DNA of 64,000 bases from Paracyclopina nana (lineage: Eukaryota > Arthropoda > Copepoda > Cyclopoida > Cyclopettidae). The stretch lies in the NCBI GenBank assembly GCA_019096065.1, contig JAGUCH010000007.1, positions 1,882,501 to 1,946,500 on the forward strand, given 5' to 3'. Shown here one piece after another: positions 20,723 to 32,817 of this stretch (its first letter is position 1; every line of letters begins with the position of its first letter). The notes below the pieces were generated by a model. That model did no database searches. It had not been told where the DNA came from and was given only the letters and a program-made list of their open reading frames with translations. Made by a program: the position numbers and the translations under genes.

Positions 20723-23700
20723 ATGGCCGAGTCGGATGTCAAAGGCTTCTTGTACGGATGGCTTGGCAAGAAGAAGATTGTGCCAGATTACAACCTGAGG
20801 CAAACTGGACCTGCTCATAGGAAACGGTTTCTCTGTGAGCTGCGTGTGCCGGTAGGTGAACTTGAATTTTGCTTGAAGTAATATTTGACCTCACACCAAG
20901 TCATCTTATACAGTCTGTCCCGAAGATTTCTGTACACTTTGAAATCAAAAGTTTGTGTTAAAATTCTGGAAATACTTGACGCAATGGATACCGTTGGAAA
21001 GCTTGAAACTTACGCCAACTTTTTTAGTTTTTAGATTATTAAAAAAATTTGATTTAGACCACAAAATTGATATTTACTCCAAATTCACGCCCATTTTCAC
21101 TGATTTTTTTGATGAAAAGTCACTTTCACAAAAAAATTATTTATTCAATAACACATAAAATTGGTTTAACATTTGATCTTCATAAACAAAAAATCCCAAA
21201 GATGTGATGTTTAAAACACTAATTTTGCAACTTTTTTAGTAGGCAGTGGCCTTGTTGTCTTTTTTCTGAAAAATATCCTTTCCAATCATCCACCTTTATG
21301 ATGAGCCAGCACAGTGCTGTAAGATTTTTTTTCATGAAAAAATGTCGAAAAATAGCCAGGATTAGCTTAGCTGAAAATTTGGTCAATAATAGCCAGTTTT
21401 GGCAAACTTGCTTTTTTGGGAGAAAAATTAAGGGTACCTCAGGAATAATAGTTCCCTACCGCCTCAGCAAAAGTTAGACCCCAAGAAAAATCCCTGAGAG
21501 GTCGGGAAAAATTTGAGAACCGAGCAACTATTTTTCATCCGAGCGAAGCGAGGAAATGAAAAATGTGCAAGGTTCTCAAATTTTTCCCGGCCGATCAGGG
21601 ATTTTTCGCGGGGTCTAACTTTTGCTGAGGGTGGTAGGGATTCATTTTTCTCTAACAGTAACCGAAAATCCCAGGTTAGTTGAAATTCCAAGAAAAGCTC
21701 GACCTACTTTTTTGATCCATCATAAAGTGACCAAAGTTGACTCGCGCAAGCACTCTCAACTCTCAAGTCTCAGCTGAGTAACCGTCTTACCAAGCTGAAG
21801 CTGATAGCTGTTTGACGCCATTGCGCATTTTCAATATGTGTTCAAGCACCCGGCAGCGTCTCACCTCCCGCAAGCGTCTCCCGAACCTGGCAGCGTCTCA
21901 AGCACCTGGCTGTGTCTCCTTCACCCGGCAGCGTCTTTTGCACCCGGCAGCATTTTTTGCACCCGGTAGCGTCTCCCGCCCCCGGCAGCGTCTCCCACAC
22001 TCGGCAGTGTCTCCCGAACCTGGCAGCGTCTCAAGCACCTGGAAGCGTCTCAAGCACCTGGCTGTGTCTCCTTCACCCGGCAGCATCTCCCGCACCCGGC
22101 AGCATCTCCCGCACTCGGCAGCGTCTCACGCACCCGGCAGTGTCTCCCGAACCTGGCAGCGTCTCAAGCACCTGGAAGCGTCTCAAGCACCTGGCTGTGT
22201 CTCCTTCACCCGGCAGCATCTCCCGCACCCGGCAGCATCTCCCGCACTCGGCAGCGTCTCACGCACCCGGCAGTGTCTCCCGAACCTGGCAGCGTCTCAA
22301 GCACCTGGCTGTGTCTCCTTCACCCGGCAGCGTCTCCCTCACCCGTCAGCGTCTCCCGCACCCAGCAGCGTCTCCCGCACCCGGCAGCGTCTCCCGCACC
22401 CGGCAGCGTCTCTTGCACCCGGCAGCGTCTCTTGCACCCGGCAGCGTCTCCCGCACCCGGCAGCGTCTCTTGCACCCGGCAGCGTCTACCGCACCCGGCA
22501 GCGTCTCTCGCACCCGGCAGTGTCTCCCGCACCCGGCAGCGTCTCCCGCACCCGGCAGCGTCTCCCGCACCCGGCAGTGTCTCCCGCACCCGGCAGCGTC
22601 TCCCGCACCCAACCAAGTCTCCCACACCCAACCAAGTCTCCCGCACCCGGCAGCGACTCCCGCACATTGTGGCTGCTAAATACTACGAATTGTGTGGGAA
22701 AAAAATTTGCCTGGTGATTTTTTTTCCCGGGAAAAAAATTCCCCTGGTTTATTTTTTTCCCAATGCGTTTGTTTACATTTCGTTTTTCCTTATTATATGC
22801 TAGTATTGGTAGAGAAATAAACTGAGAACTATTTGGAAATTGAAACCTAACCAGGGATTTTCGGTTACCGGTAGAGAAAATTTAGTTTTCTCATTTTGTT
22901 ACTTTTAATTTCTTTTATCCATTGAAGCAAAAAAAGATGGCCAAAGATTCAAGCTTTCCAATGATATCCATTGTGTCTAATATTTCCCGAATATGTAACA
23001 CAAACTTTTGATTTCAAAGTGTGCAGAAATCTCCGGGACAGTCTGTATGGCAAAACCAATTATTTCTTGTGTGGTTCCATATTTTTTTCTTGGTAGATTA
23101 ATTACAAATTAGGCAATGCTACCATGTTACTGCCTTTTAGGGCGGGCTGGATATCTATTCAGATCATTGGAGCGATAAGAATGCACTGCAAAAAAAGTTG
23201 GTAGCAATCTAGCACCATAAAAGGTTCGATAGTAATTTGATTGTTTGAAGTTATTTGAAGTTGAATTTTCATCAGAATTAAATAAAAAGGAATCAAGGTA
23301 AAATTGCCCCAAGCAGTTATTTGCAGTAAGGATACCTTTGCAAATCTGCATTCCGATGAGGTCAGGTTTTTCCACCAGATTGCATTAAAAATGCAAATGC
23401 ACGCGACGACCCTCTTCATGTCAGTTTCGTTTGATCTCCATTGTTTAGCATCCTTGAGTGCTGCAACTTTTCTCAATGTGAAGAAAAAATGGGATGCGCT
23501 TGTCAAGCTTTAATTTTTGGCCTAGGGATATGATTATGTTGCTTGTGGAAATTCCACGTCGAAAAAGGACTCGCAAGCCAATGCTGCCAAGGATTTCTTG
23601 TCCTACCTAGTGAGACAAGGCCAAATCCAGACCAGTGAGATTCCACAAGGCCTAGGTTGCGACCAGGCTGCAGCTTCTGCCATTCCAGCTCCAACAGGTG

Positions 23701-26700
23701 GACTTGGCCTGAACCAACGTCCAGTTTTCCAATCCGGATATGGACCCCAATCACTGGGAGAGGCATATCAACCTGTGGGCCGAAGTCAAGATGAACAGAC
23801 CAACTTTCGTCAGCAGTTTCTCGAGAGAGACAAGAAAACCATGCAGGAGGCTGAAGATGTGGATGTCAATGCTGGCATTCATGGCAATTGGACCATGGAG
23901 AATGCCAAATCCATGCTGCATCAGTTCATGCAAACGAGCAGGATCAAAGCTGACTACAAGTATTCCACCATCGGTCCTGACCACAATCGCTCGTTTGTGG
24001 CTGAAATGGGCTTCTATGTGCACAAGCTGGGCCGAAACATCAATGCACGTGAAGCTGGCTCCAATAAGCAAAGTGCATCCAAAAGTTGCGCCCTGTCTTT
24101 GGTCCGGCAACTTTTTCACCTGGGCGTAATTGAGGCTTTTAGCGGAACCCTCAAGAAGAACAAGGATGTGGAAGACTTGCCTCCCTATGATGTAGCTGTG
24201 GCACCGGAGATGATCACCCAATTGAATGATTGTCTCAAGGGTGGCAATTATGTGCCCGTCGAGGTCTCCAATCACGGAGTGGAAGGCACTGAAGCTTTGT
24301 CACTCATCACGGATTCCTCGTGCTTGGACGATTTGCTCCCAGAGTCTCGGCCTTTGGAGGGAGGTGTCGTATCCTGGTCTCCTCCCCAGCCAAATTGGAA
24401 TCCTTGGCAGGGATGCAATATTGACGAGGGCCCACTAGCCACTGCCAACATGGATCAAATCAGCGAAGACCTCAATACAAACTGGAGCGAGAGGAACAAG
24501 ACGGATGCGAATATTCAAGCCAGCTTGAAGGCTCGCTCAAGTTTGCCCATTTTTGCCTTGAAAGATGACATCATGACTACGATTCATGAGAATCCAGTCG
24601 TCTTGATCCGAGGCAACACAGGATGTGGCAAAACGACTCAGGTGTGCCAGTTCATCCTGGATGACTACATCAGCTCCGGTCAAGGAGCCTACTGCAACGT
24701 GATTTGCACCCAGCCCAGGCGCATTTCTGCAGTCTCTGTAGCGGACCGAGTAGCCAGCGAGCGATGCGAAGATGTGAGTATTAAAAATCATATCTGTAAT
24801 TTTTTTACTTCCATTTTTGCCATTCTTACAATTATATGTAGTAGAGTGTTTGAAAATCATTTGTCATCATTTAGCTCGGTGTCTCCACTGGGTATTCGGT
24901 GCGGTTCGAGTCCATGTTTCCAAGGCCTTATGGATCAATTATGTTTTGCACCGTCGGTGTTCTCCTGAGGAAATTGGAGGGAGGGCTGAGAGGCGTGTCC
25001 CATGTCATAGTGGACGAGATCCATGAAAGAGATGTCAACACGGATTTCGTCATGGTTGTCATTCGAGACATGGTTCACACCTATCCAGACCTGCGGGTGG
25101 TTCTCATGTCTGCTACAATTGATACCAGCCTGTTCAGCACCTACTTCAACAACTGCCCCATCGTGGAGGTGCCCGGAAGGGCCCACCCTGTTCAAGAGTA
25201 TTACTTGGAGGACTGCATCCAATTGACATCTTTCGTTCCACCTCCGGATCTGATGAGGAAGAAGGGCAACAAGAGGGGCAGGAATAACGATGACGATGAC
25301 GGCGATGAGGACATGACTGCCACCACGGATGACAACGAGCCCGAGCAGAATTACATGGTCTGTGCCAGCTCGTATGGTCCTCAGGTCCAAGCTGCGCTGA
25401 CCAACCTTGGCGAGCGGGAGCTGAGTTTCGAGCTGATCGAAGCCATTCTCAAGTACGTGAGTGATTTGCAAATTCATGGCGCCGTTCTCGTCTTCTTGCC
25501 CGGCTGGAACATCATTTTTGCCCTGATGAAGTGGCTGCAGCAGCATCCCATATTTGGCGGTCCTCAATACCGAGTGATCCCCCTGCATTCCCAATTGCCT
25601 CGCGAGGACCAAAGGCAAGTCTTCAATCACGTTCCGGACGGAGTGACCAAAATCATTTTGAGCACCAATATCGCGGAGACGTCCATCACCATCGACGACG
25701 TGGTCTTTGTCATTGACAGCTGCAAGGCCAAAATGAAGCTGTTCACCTCGCACAACAACATGACCAACTACGCCACGGTGTGGGCCTCCAAGACCAACCT
25801 GCAGCAGAGGAGAGGTCGGGCTGGCAGAGTTCGTCCCGGATTCGCATTCCACCTGTGCACCAAGGCAAGATATGACAGCCTCGACGAGCACATGACCCCC
25901 GAAATGTTCAGGACTCCCCTGCACGAATTGGCCTTGAGCATCAAGTTGCTCAGGCTGGGATCCGTTGGCCAGTTCCTCAGCAAGGCTCTCGAGCCGCCTC
26001 CAATTGATGCTGTCATAGAAGCCGAAGTTCTTTTGCGCGAGATGCGCTGTCTAGATAAAAATGACGAATTGACACCCCTGGGCAAAATCCTGGCCAGGCT
26101 ACCAGTGGAGCCACGTCTGGGGAAAATGATGATCCTGGGAGCCTCTCTGGGCTGCGGTGATGCCATGGCTACCATAGCGGCCCAATCTTCCACTGGCAAC
26201 GAGTACTTTATGACCGACATGAGCAGAGGCAGGTTGACCTTCCAGCAGAGGAATTTTGCTGGCAATCGCTACTCCGATCACCTGGCGCAACTCAATGCCT
26301 TTTTCAGCTGGGAGGAAGCGAGGCAAAGTGGGGAGGATGCAGAAATCAATTTTTGCGACCACAAAGGCCTCAACATGCCCACGTTGCGGACCACGTGGGA
26401 GGCCAAGAAGCAACTCATTGACCTGCTCGTGCAGTCAGGTTTCCCCGAAGAATGCATGGTGCCCCAAGTGTTCAACTTTACGGGGCCAGATCCTAAGCTC
26501 GACATGTTGGTGGCTCTGATTGCCATGGGCACTTATCCGAACGTATGCATGCATAAAGAAAAACGCAAAGTTTTGACAACCGAAGCCAAAGTGGCTCTAA
26601 TTCACAAATCCTCCGTCAATTGTTCGCGGGACGCGATCCAATTTCCTGTTCCCTACTTCGTTTTTGGGGAGAAGATCCGATCCAAGGCAGTCTCGTGCAA

Positions 26701-27877
26701 AACAATGACTATGGTTAGCCCTTTGCACCTTCTCCTCTTCGCGTCTCGTAAAGCGGAGCTGCTGCCCACAGGTGAGCAAAAAAATGCTCAGCTTGGAATA
26801 ACTGCTATCCAACTCTGTTTAATTTAGGCATCGTTCGTGTGGATAATTGGATCAATTTGAGCATGGATCCCCAGGTGGCGGCCTCGGTTGTGGCCCTGAG
26901 GCCAGCCATTGAAACCTTGATCATCAGAGCTGCCAATGATCCGGAAAATGTAAATGCGCCCAATTCTCAGGAGGACAAAATCATCCAGGTAAACCTTGAT
27001 CTTTTATTGCAATGTTCACACATTATTGGCTTTTAGCACTTTTACAATTAGATTGGCAGAAATGTTGTGAAATGAGGCTTTTAGCCTTGGACACCGTCAT
27101 GGTGCCAAGTAGCTTAGTGCTATGAAAAATGAGCTGCATAAAAAGTCAATTAAAGGTTAGACTACCTACTGCAGTATTATGGCCACTTTGTATATACATG
27201 TTGTACGAGTACTCTGTATATACAGATAGGATAACAATTTTCATGATCAAATATTGTATTTGATGGCTGTTTCTGCACCATCATCCTCAATTCTAGCTGC
27301 TTCAGAAATGTCAGCCCCAGAAAGATATGTTAGATCTCTTGCCAAATCCAGCCGTATCATCTCATACTTGATGAAATGTAACATCATCAATCAAGGAAGA
27401 TAAAACTTTTTTCCTTTCCAGGTCTTGAAGCAACTCTGCAAGATGAATGCTTCCAGACATGGCATGGAGCAAGTGGGAATGGGTGGTTTTCAAACCAGGC
27501 GACCTCCAAGGACTCATCAAGGAGGAGAATCCTATGACAATGAGGATGGGCCTCCAGCCAAGCAAATGAGAGGAGGATTCAACCAAATGTTCAGAGGTCA
27601 TGGATACAACCAAGGTGGCGGCTTTGGCGGAGGAAATCGTGGTGGAGGCTTCCAAGGCTTTGGTAACCAAGGAGGATATCAAGGATTTGGAGGACAACGA
27701 GGATTTGGAGGTCAACGAGGATTTGGAGGACAAAGAGGATTTGGCGGACCGAGAGGATTTGCAGGAGGCCAAGATGGAGGCTATGGAGGACCGAGAGGTG
27801 GATTTAGAGGCCAAGGAAGAGGCTTTGGAAATCGTGGATTTGGTAACCAGGGAGGTTACCAACAAGGAGGCTATTGA
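20723..27877 (+). CDS. DHX9: ATP-dependent RNA helicase A / maleless, 5 exons
   Basis: DEAH-box RNA/DNA helicase of the DHX9/MLE family; in Drosophila MLE remodels roX RNA for dosage compensation, and the vertebrate form unwinds Alu-like hairpins. Exons are 20723-20851, 23526-24773, 24875-26771, 26828-26988 and 27422-27877, giving 1296 residues (Drosophila MLE is about 1290). The first dsRNA-binding domain (residues 1-75) is split by a 2.7-kb first intron; a second dsRBD covers about 162-245. Helicase motifs seen are [10 protein letters not shown] (near 405), DEIHERD (near 505), MSATIDTS and [13 protein letters not shown] (near 770). The C-terminus is a Gly-rich RGG-type tail with repeated GGQRGFGG. 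An in-frame ATG nine codons upstream (20696) is possible. Intron 1 hosts the minisatellite element. Confidence 0.96.
21454..22880. mobile_element. Palindrome-plus-minisatellite repeat, copy A (in DHX9 intron 1)
   Basis: It opens with a 186-bp near-palindrome (21454-21639, CCCTACC to GGTAGGG). Next comes an end-like sequence TTTTCTCTAACAGTAACCG (21646-21664), whose inverted counterpart CGGTTACCGGTAGAGAAAA closes the element (22862-22880). Between lie a GC-rich 19-bp tandem array (21843-22665) and a conserved stretch with GTGGGAAAAAAA and TTTTCCCGGGAAAA. A second copy is at 44926-46094. No transposase frame is present. The inverted ends suggest a non-autonomous DNA element; target duplications could not be fixed. 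Confidence 0.75.
21843..22665. repeat. 19-bp minisatellite with 133-bp higher-order repeat
   Basis: Tandem units based on CACCCGGCAGCGTCTCCCG, about 43 in all. A block of seven variant units repeats exactly every 133 bp: the marker TGTCTCCCGAACC occurs at 22008, 22141 and 22274. All frames read open on both strands because the unit has no stops and is not a multiple of three, so apparent long proteins here are artefacts. Confidence 0.9.
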
Positions 27878-29378
27878 AGAATGCATTTTGTATAGCTCAT
27901 TTTTGTGTGCTGATGTGGTCTTGAATGTGGTAAAGGAACATTGTAGAATAGTGTGCAAGATTGATTACCTGTTGACTAACCATAATCTACGTGGCTATAA
28001 CCGAAAGGTGGTGGAGCAAAAAAAGTGCATTCACCCTAATTGCTCTCTTTGGAAACATAAAAAGCGCCCACATGTTCAATACCCTTTTCTGCTCCACCAT
28101 ATTTTCATTTCTTAGCTTTCGCCGCCAGATGGCGCAGCGGTCATCAATGCATGGCGCCATCTGTCAAATTGTGGAAAACTCGGGTTTAAAATAACTTTTT
28201 CCGCAAGAAATGGTGAGACATTTTTCTTTGGCATTAAACATGGACATGCTTGACAATTTTTGGTTGTCTTTTCGCTGCACAATGGTCCATTATTTGAGAA
28301 ATCACCATCTTTTACAAGTGAAAAAATTCAGACAGTCACGCTGAAGCCTATAACATGTTGATTGATGTTATCAGCATTAACTTTTGTGTAAGATCAAGGG
28401 GTGGTTCCACTTTAGACATTGTCATGCTCCTCAAGTACTTTTTGAGAAACGCCATCCATTTTGTCTGTATATGTAGCGTACTATTTTGACAAAGTGACAG
28501 AATGGCGCACGTGACTCTATGGATTTTAACAACGCCTGCGACGTCGTGCAATACTCCAAATGCCATACCATCTATTGAATTATGATGGTCAATTGAGTCG
28601 TTTCTACATAAAAATCCCCACGTCCTTTTATGACGTGCAGCGCAGGATATATTGACTGTCCTGGCAAGTGTATGCAATAAATTCGTGCGTTTTTTAACTG
28701 CCCTGAATTTGCATTTATTTTAATGCTCTTGGCATTAAGCCTTTGAAATGGGCACGCTCTTAAAAATGTGACAACCCCAGATGAGGACAAGAAGTAGAAT
28801 AATAGCAGCACTGATGGCTACCTTAATGCAATCTGCTTTGAGCCAAGGCTATTTATTCTCTTCATGAATACAAGAAAAAACCCATGGCAATATTTGCTGG
28901 CCTAGCTACACACTATGACTCGTTTTTGTGCTGTGTGCTCGAGCTACTGGTGATACTGCATAATTATGTTTACCCCAAATGAGTGTGCCTTTGTATTTTT
29001 GACACAGGGTGTGGCTCCTTAATAGTTCATAATAATGCTTGAATTAATCAGGCTTTTTTCCCCTTTTTTAAGATTTTGCCTTTTTTCTTGCTTTATTGTG
29101 CGCCTCGTTTTTCTTCAAATATTTAGCCTCATAATGAATAGGTCGTGCTTGATAATCATGCGTGTTTTGCTAGCCCACCAGTCTATATAGCATTTTTTCA
29201 AGGCGTCAAGCAGCAAAAGAGCATTTTTTGCGCGCGTGGCAAGAACGTTACTAATTCTCCCTTTGGCTAAATCAAGATTATAGTAATGTAGCACATAAAT
29301 GCGATATAGAACTGCGCGGTCTTCAAGACATATGTTATGCTATATGCAAAACACTTGTGTCAATTCTGCAGGGCAAAA
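27878..29378. other. Intergenic region between DHX9 and the GT31 gene
   Basis: No credible exon. It holds a pair of inverted CAGATGGCGC motifs (28121-28140 and 28154-28163) and AT-rich DNA. The first part must carry the DHX9 3' UTR; I did not see a clear AATAAA close to the stop. Confidence 0.45.
28121..28165. promoter_or_regulatory. Inverted pair of CTCF-like motifs
   Basis: GCCGCCAGATGGCGCAGCGG at 28121-28140 resembles the CTCF core as known in insects and vertebrates (AGATGGCGC). A second core lies in the opposite orientation at 28154-28163 (GCGCCATCTG). Binding is inferred from motif similarity only. Confidence 0.4.
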
Positions 29379-32300
29379 ATGAAGCAAGAAGTCCGATTAT
29401 TTTCCTGGCTTAAATGGACGCTCACTTTGGTGTGTTTGACTGCAATTGTCATTCTGATGCTGGAGCTGAATCAAGACTTGAGTGGCTTCACATTTTTGAG
29501 CCCCATCAGGCCGAAAAGGTATGAGACATTCCACCTCGACTCCACAAACATCACCAATGAGAGGAGTTTTGTCATCATTCTGGTGCCATCGAGTCTATTC
29601 AAGTCCTCTGCGAGGGCATTCATGCGAGACACGATTCTCGAGTTTTGGCCTAAAAACAAGAGTTTCAATGCCAGCGTCGTATTCTTTTTGGGCAGAGATC
29701 AAAATGGGGAAGATGAGTCTGCAACCCAGGAAAACATGCTGCAAGAAGCGTTAAATTATCACGACATCGTTCAAACAGGTTCGTAATTTCATGCGTAGCT
29801 ATAAGCCATTGTAGTGGCAAACTTTTTCGCCAGATGGCGCTTTTTTGGGCGAGTATATTTGGAAAAACTGTCGGGCGCAAAACTTGTCACGTGATCACGA
29901 GCGGCAATTTGATTGGCTAATCAGCGGAGCCAGGCTAGAAAAATTTGAAAAGCTTGGAAATTTGCGTGAGTTGCATATGGTTTTATGGCTTGAACGGGTG
30001 CCATTTTATCCGTAGATTATGTCATATGAATAAAGTTTTTAGAATTACTGTACCAAAAGCCAAAAATAGGCCATTTTTGATCGCCTTTGTAGTGTAGCCA
30101 TGTCAAATGTACAGGCAAAGTTGCCGGGCTAGATGGCGCTTGGAATCTAGTGACTTTACGCCTTTGGATTGTACGTACGCGCGTGGAGATTTCAACGCGC
30201 GAATTTGTCATGCGCGTTATTATTTTGCCTTACTTTGATGCTCCAAGTGAAAAGGCCACGGTCAACAACAATTACAACAACTTTGGGCTATTATCAACAT
30301 GATGATGTTGAGTTCATCTACATCGTTTCGTTCCTCGTCGTGAATTAATTTTACTCGTTTTTATTTATGCCGAAAGATACAATTTTTTGGCATGGAAATT
30401 GTAAGCAAATCATTGATCTCAGGAATGAGACTCGTTTGTCGACTTTCAAATTTATTTTCAGCTCACAAATCTGAAATCGAATTTCATGCTCAGTTTTTGC
30501 TTTTAATAATTTTTGTCGTCATTTAAAATGTCATTATTTTTTGGCATGGAAACGTGTATTCAAATCAACTTTATTTGGGACTCGTTTACCATCGCGATCT
30601 CAACTTTATTTCCAGCGCCCAAAACTGATACTGAATTTTATAGGAAAAATGTGGTGTGTTTTTTCTGAATCAAAGTTCATCTTCTTCTGTTGAATCATTG
30701 TAGCATCTTTGCATACTTTCAAATCACTGCCATTGTCGTCCAGCTCGCGCGTTTCGTGTCCATTATTATGATATCCTGTCATTTGTTGCAGATTGCATCG
30801 AGTCCTACGAACATTTGACTTGCAAAATGCTGGCAATCATGACTTGGACAACAATGATCATCTCAACGAGGAATCTGAAAATATCATGGCTCATCAAGGC
30901 CGACGATGACGTTGCAATCAATACCGAGCTTCTGGCTGAGAAAATTGAAAATCTTAATGAATTTGACCAGATCTACTGTCATATCAGATGGTTCCCTGTT
31001 CCAAATCGAAAAGTGGGAAGCAAATGGTAAAAATTGAACTGCAGTGCAGCAGCAGCAGCCTTGGAGCGGATTTGAGATTTTTCTGGGCATGCAGGCTCAA
31101 GGTTCAAAGCTTAAACAATTAGGCCGCCGCACATTCAAGGCTTGTAAAAGATAATTACGTTTGGTCATTACCTTTAGACTAGCTACCGCCGCCAATGCCT
31201 TCTCATGTTACATACACAATCTGCCAAATGCACGAGAGCAGCTCTGAACTTATAAATTGACTTTGACAATCTAAGGCCCTGTTCACCTGCAATTTTATCA
31301 GCAAAATAACGCGCGATAGTATGCTGATATTTGCAAATATCCGGTATTTGTAAAATCATTTGTCAGCATTTCTCTTCAATATTTTACCAAAATAACGGCC
31401 ATTATAGCAGGTGAACAGGCCCTAATGCAGTGTTCAGCTATAAAGGAAATTTTTTCCTTCCGTTAAATTGCGTTTTACTCAAGCCTCCTATTTTAGTACT
31501 GATCATTTTTGCTCACTTTTGATAGCTTTAAGTAAACCACTTTTCCCATCTCTTTTGGTCATATGAGTTTGAAGCGTTTTGATTAATCAGAAGTTACAAA
31601 ACTTGTAAGATTGTAAGGAAACGAGGCATAGATGAACACCCCATAAAACTGCAAACTGCATCCAGAAACCGTACTTTTTTTCTATGGAATTCAATTTCAG
31701 TTTTGGGAACTGAAAATAAAATTGGGAATTGGAAAACGAGTCGACAATTCAAATATATTACTGCGACAATTTTTTTTTACCTTTAATAGGGTGTTCATCT
31801 ATGCCTCGTTTCCTTAAAATCTTACGACAGCCTTAAACGAAATGCTTAAGTTTTCGTCCTTCTGATTAATCAAAACACTTCTAGCTCTTATGACCAAAAG
31901 AGGTCGGAAAAGTGGTCTAATTGAAGCTATGAAAAGTGAGTAAAAATGATCAGTTCTGAAATAGGAGGCTTAAGTAAAACGCAATTTAACGAAAGGAAAA
32001 AATTTCCTTGGCTGCATAAAAGCTAAAATGTTTTTATTTATGGACTTCAATTTCAGTTGTGGGAGCTGAAAACAAAATCGAAAGCTGAGTAACGAGTCTC
32101 ATTATGAAGTTCAATGGCCAGAAAAAATTGAGACATAAAATCAAAAACTAAAATGAAAAATCATACAGATGAACACCGCGCAAAGCTCACTCAAATGCAT
32201 TTTGACGCAGTTTTTTCTTTTATAAGCCAACTCTTCTGTTTCAATACAATTAGATTGGAGGCTGGCTCTTTGATGGTTTTATGATCGATTTTTAAAGTGC

Positions 32301-32817
32301 AAATATACTAGGCTTTGTTCTCAAGATAATGCAGCTATAAGCTAAATGTCGTGAGTAGCTAGTGGACCAATTAACAATCCAGACAAAAAACAGACGAGCC
32401 AGAACACTTTCAAAAAAGCCTAATTATCCCCCCAATTCTTTGCAGGAAAGTGAGTTTTGGTGAGTGGCCCAGTCCAGTGTATCCCCAATATTGCCATGGA
32501 CCCAGCTACCTTTTTGGCCCTCGAGTAGCTGAAAAAATTCTGAAAAATTATCATTCCAGCCGAGGAGGATGGGGCCAGTTCAAACGCTTCGAAGACCTTT
32601 TTCTCACAGGTCTTTTTCAGGTGAAAAATGACTCTTGCTTTTAATGCGGAAAATCACCATTGCAGGCATTTTGGGGTCAGACCTTGGGATTCCCCTGCAA
32701 GAATTCGATCCTGGCTGGTTCTCGAGCTACTCCTCAGACATCCCTGCCATCTTGGCACATAAACAGCGACCAGTGGAGACCCACATTTGGAGGCAATTCT
32801 GGGAGCAAGAATCCTGA
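29379..32817 (+). CDS. GT31 beta-1,3-glycosyltransferase (beta-1,3-GalT/GlcNAcT-like), 4 exons
   Basis: Type II Golgi enzyme that transfers Gal or GlcNAc in beta-1,3 linkage. Exons are 29379-29778, 30792-31026, 32446-32609 and 32666-32817, giving 316 residues with consistent phases. Residues about 8-31 form the signal anchor (LKWTLTLVCLTAIVILMLEL). Conserved family segments are FVIILVPSSLF, RAFMRDTILEFW, VVFFLGRDQ, the metal-binding triad in WLIKADDDVAI (near residue 169), PQYCHGPSYLFGP, and RFEDLFLTGILGSDLGIPL near 262. The exon 3 donor was chosen inside ACAG|GTCTTT because it alone restores the family sequence after FLTG; the obvious later GTGAAA donor would shift frame. An upstream in-frame ATG at 29337 is possible. 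Intron 2 (1.4 kb) contains several MITE-like elements. Sugar specificity is not determined. Confidence 0.88.
31275..31422. mobile_element. PIF/Harbinger-like MITE, 148 bp
   Basis: Terminal inverted repeats GGCCCTGTTCACCTGC (left) and its reverse GCAGGTGAACAGGCCC (right) are flanked by TAA on both sides (31272-31274, 31423-31425). A TAA duplication and GGSCCTGTT termini are typical of PIF/Harbinger (Tourist-like) MITEs. Non-coding; sits in intron 2 of the GT31 gene. Confidence 0.8.
31440..32010. repeat. Large foldback element with about 200-bp arms
   Basis: Left arm 31440-31642 is the reverse complement of 31787-32010 with modest divergence. Anchors are GAGGCATAGATGAACACCC on the left and GGGTGTTCATCTATGCCTC on the right, and GGAAATTTTTTCCTT at the outer left against AAGGAAAAAATTTCC at the outer right. 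It lies immediately beside the 148-bp MITE. Confidence 0.85.

Noticed and set aside
21843..22665. CRISPR-like array
   Set aside because: Units are contiguous 19-bp repeats without unique spacers in a eukaryotic intron.
21812..22803. Open frames of up to 301 residues on both strands rich in [16 protein letters not shown] repeats
   Set aside because: They come from a 19-bp minisatellite without stop codons; all frames read open in parallel. No splice signals or start context support a protein. The same applies to 45264-46197.
24935..25924. 329-residue antisense frame opposite the DHX9 helicase exon
   Set aside because: The sense strand carries unmistakable helicase motifs; the antisense frame is a codon-bias shadow.
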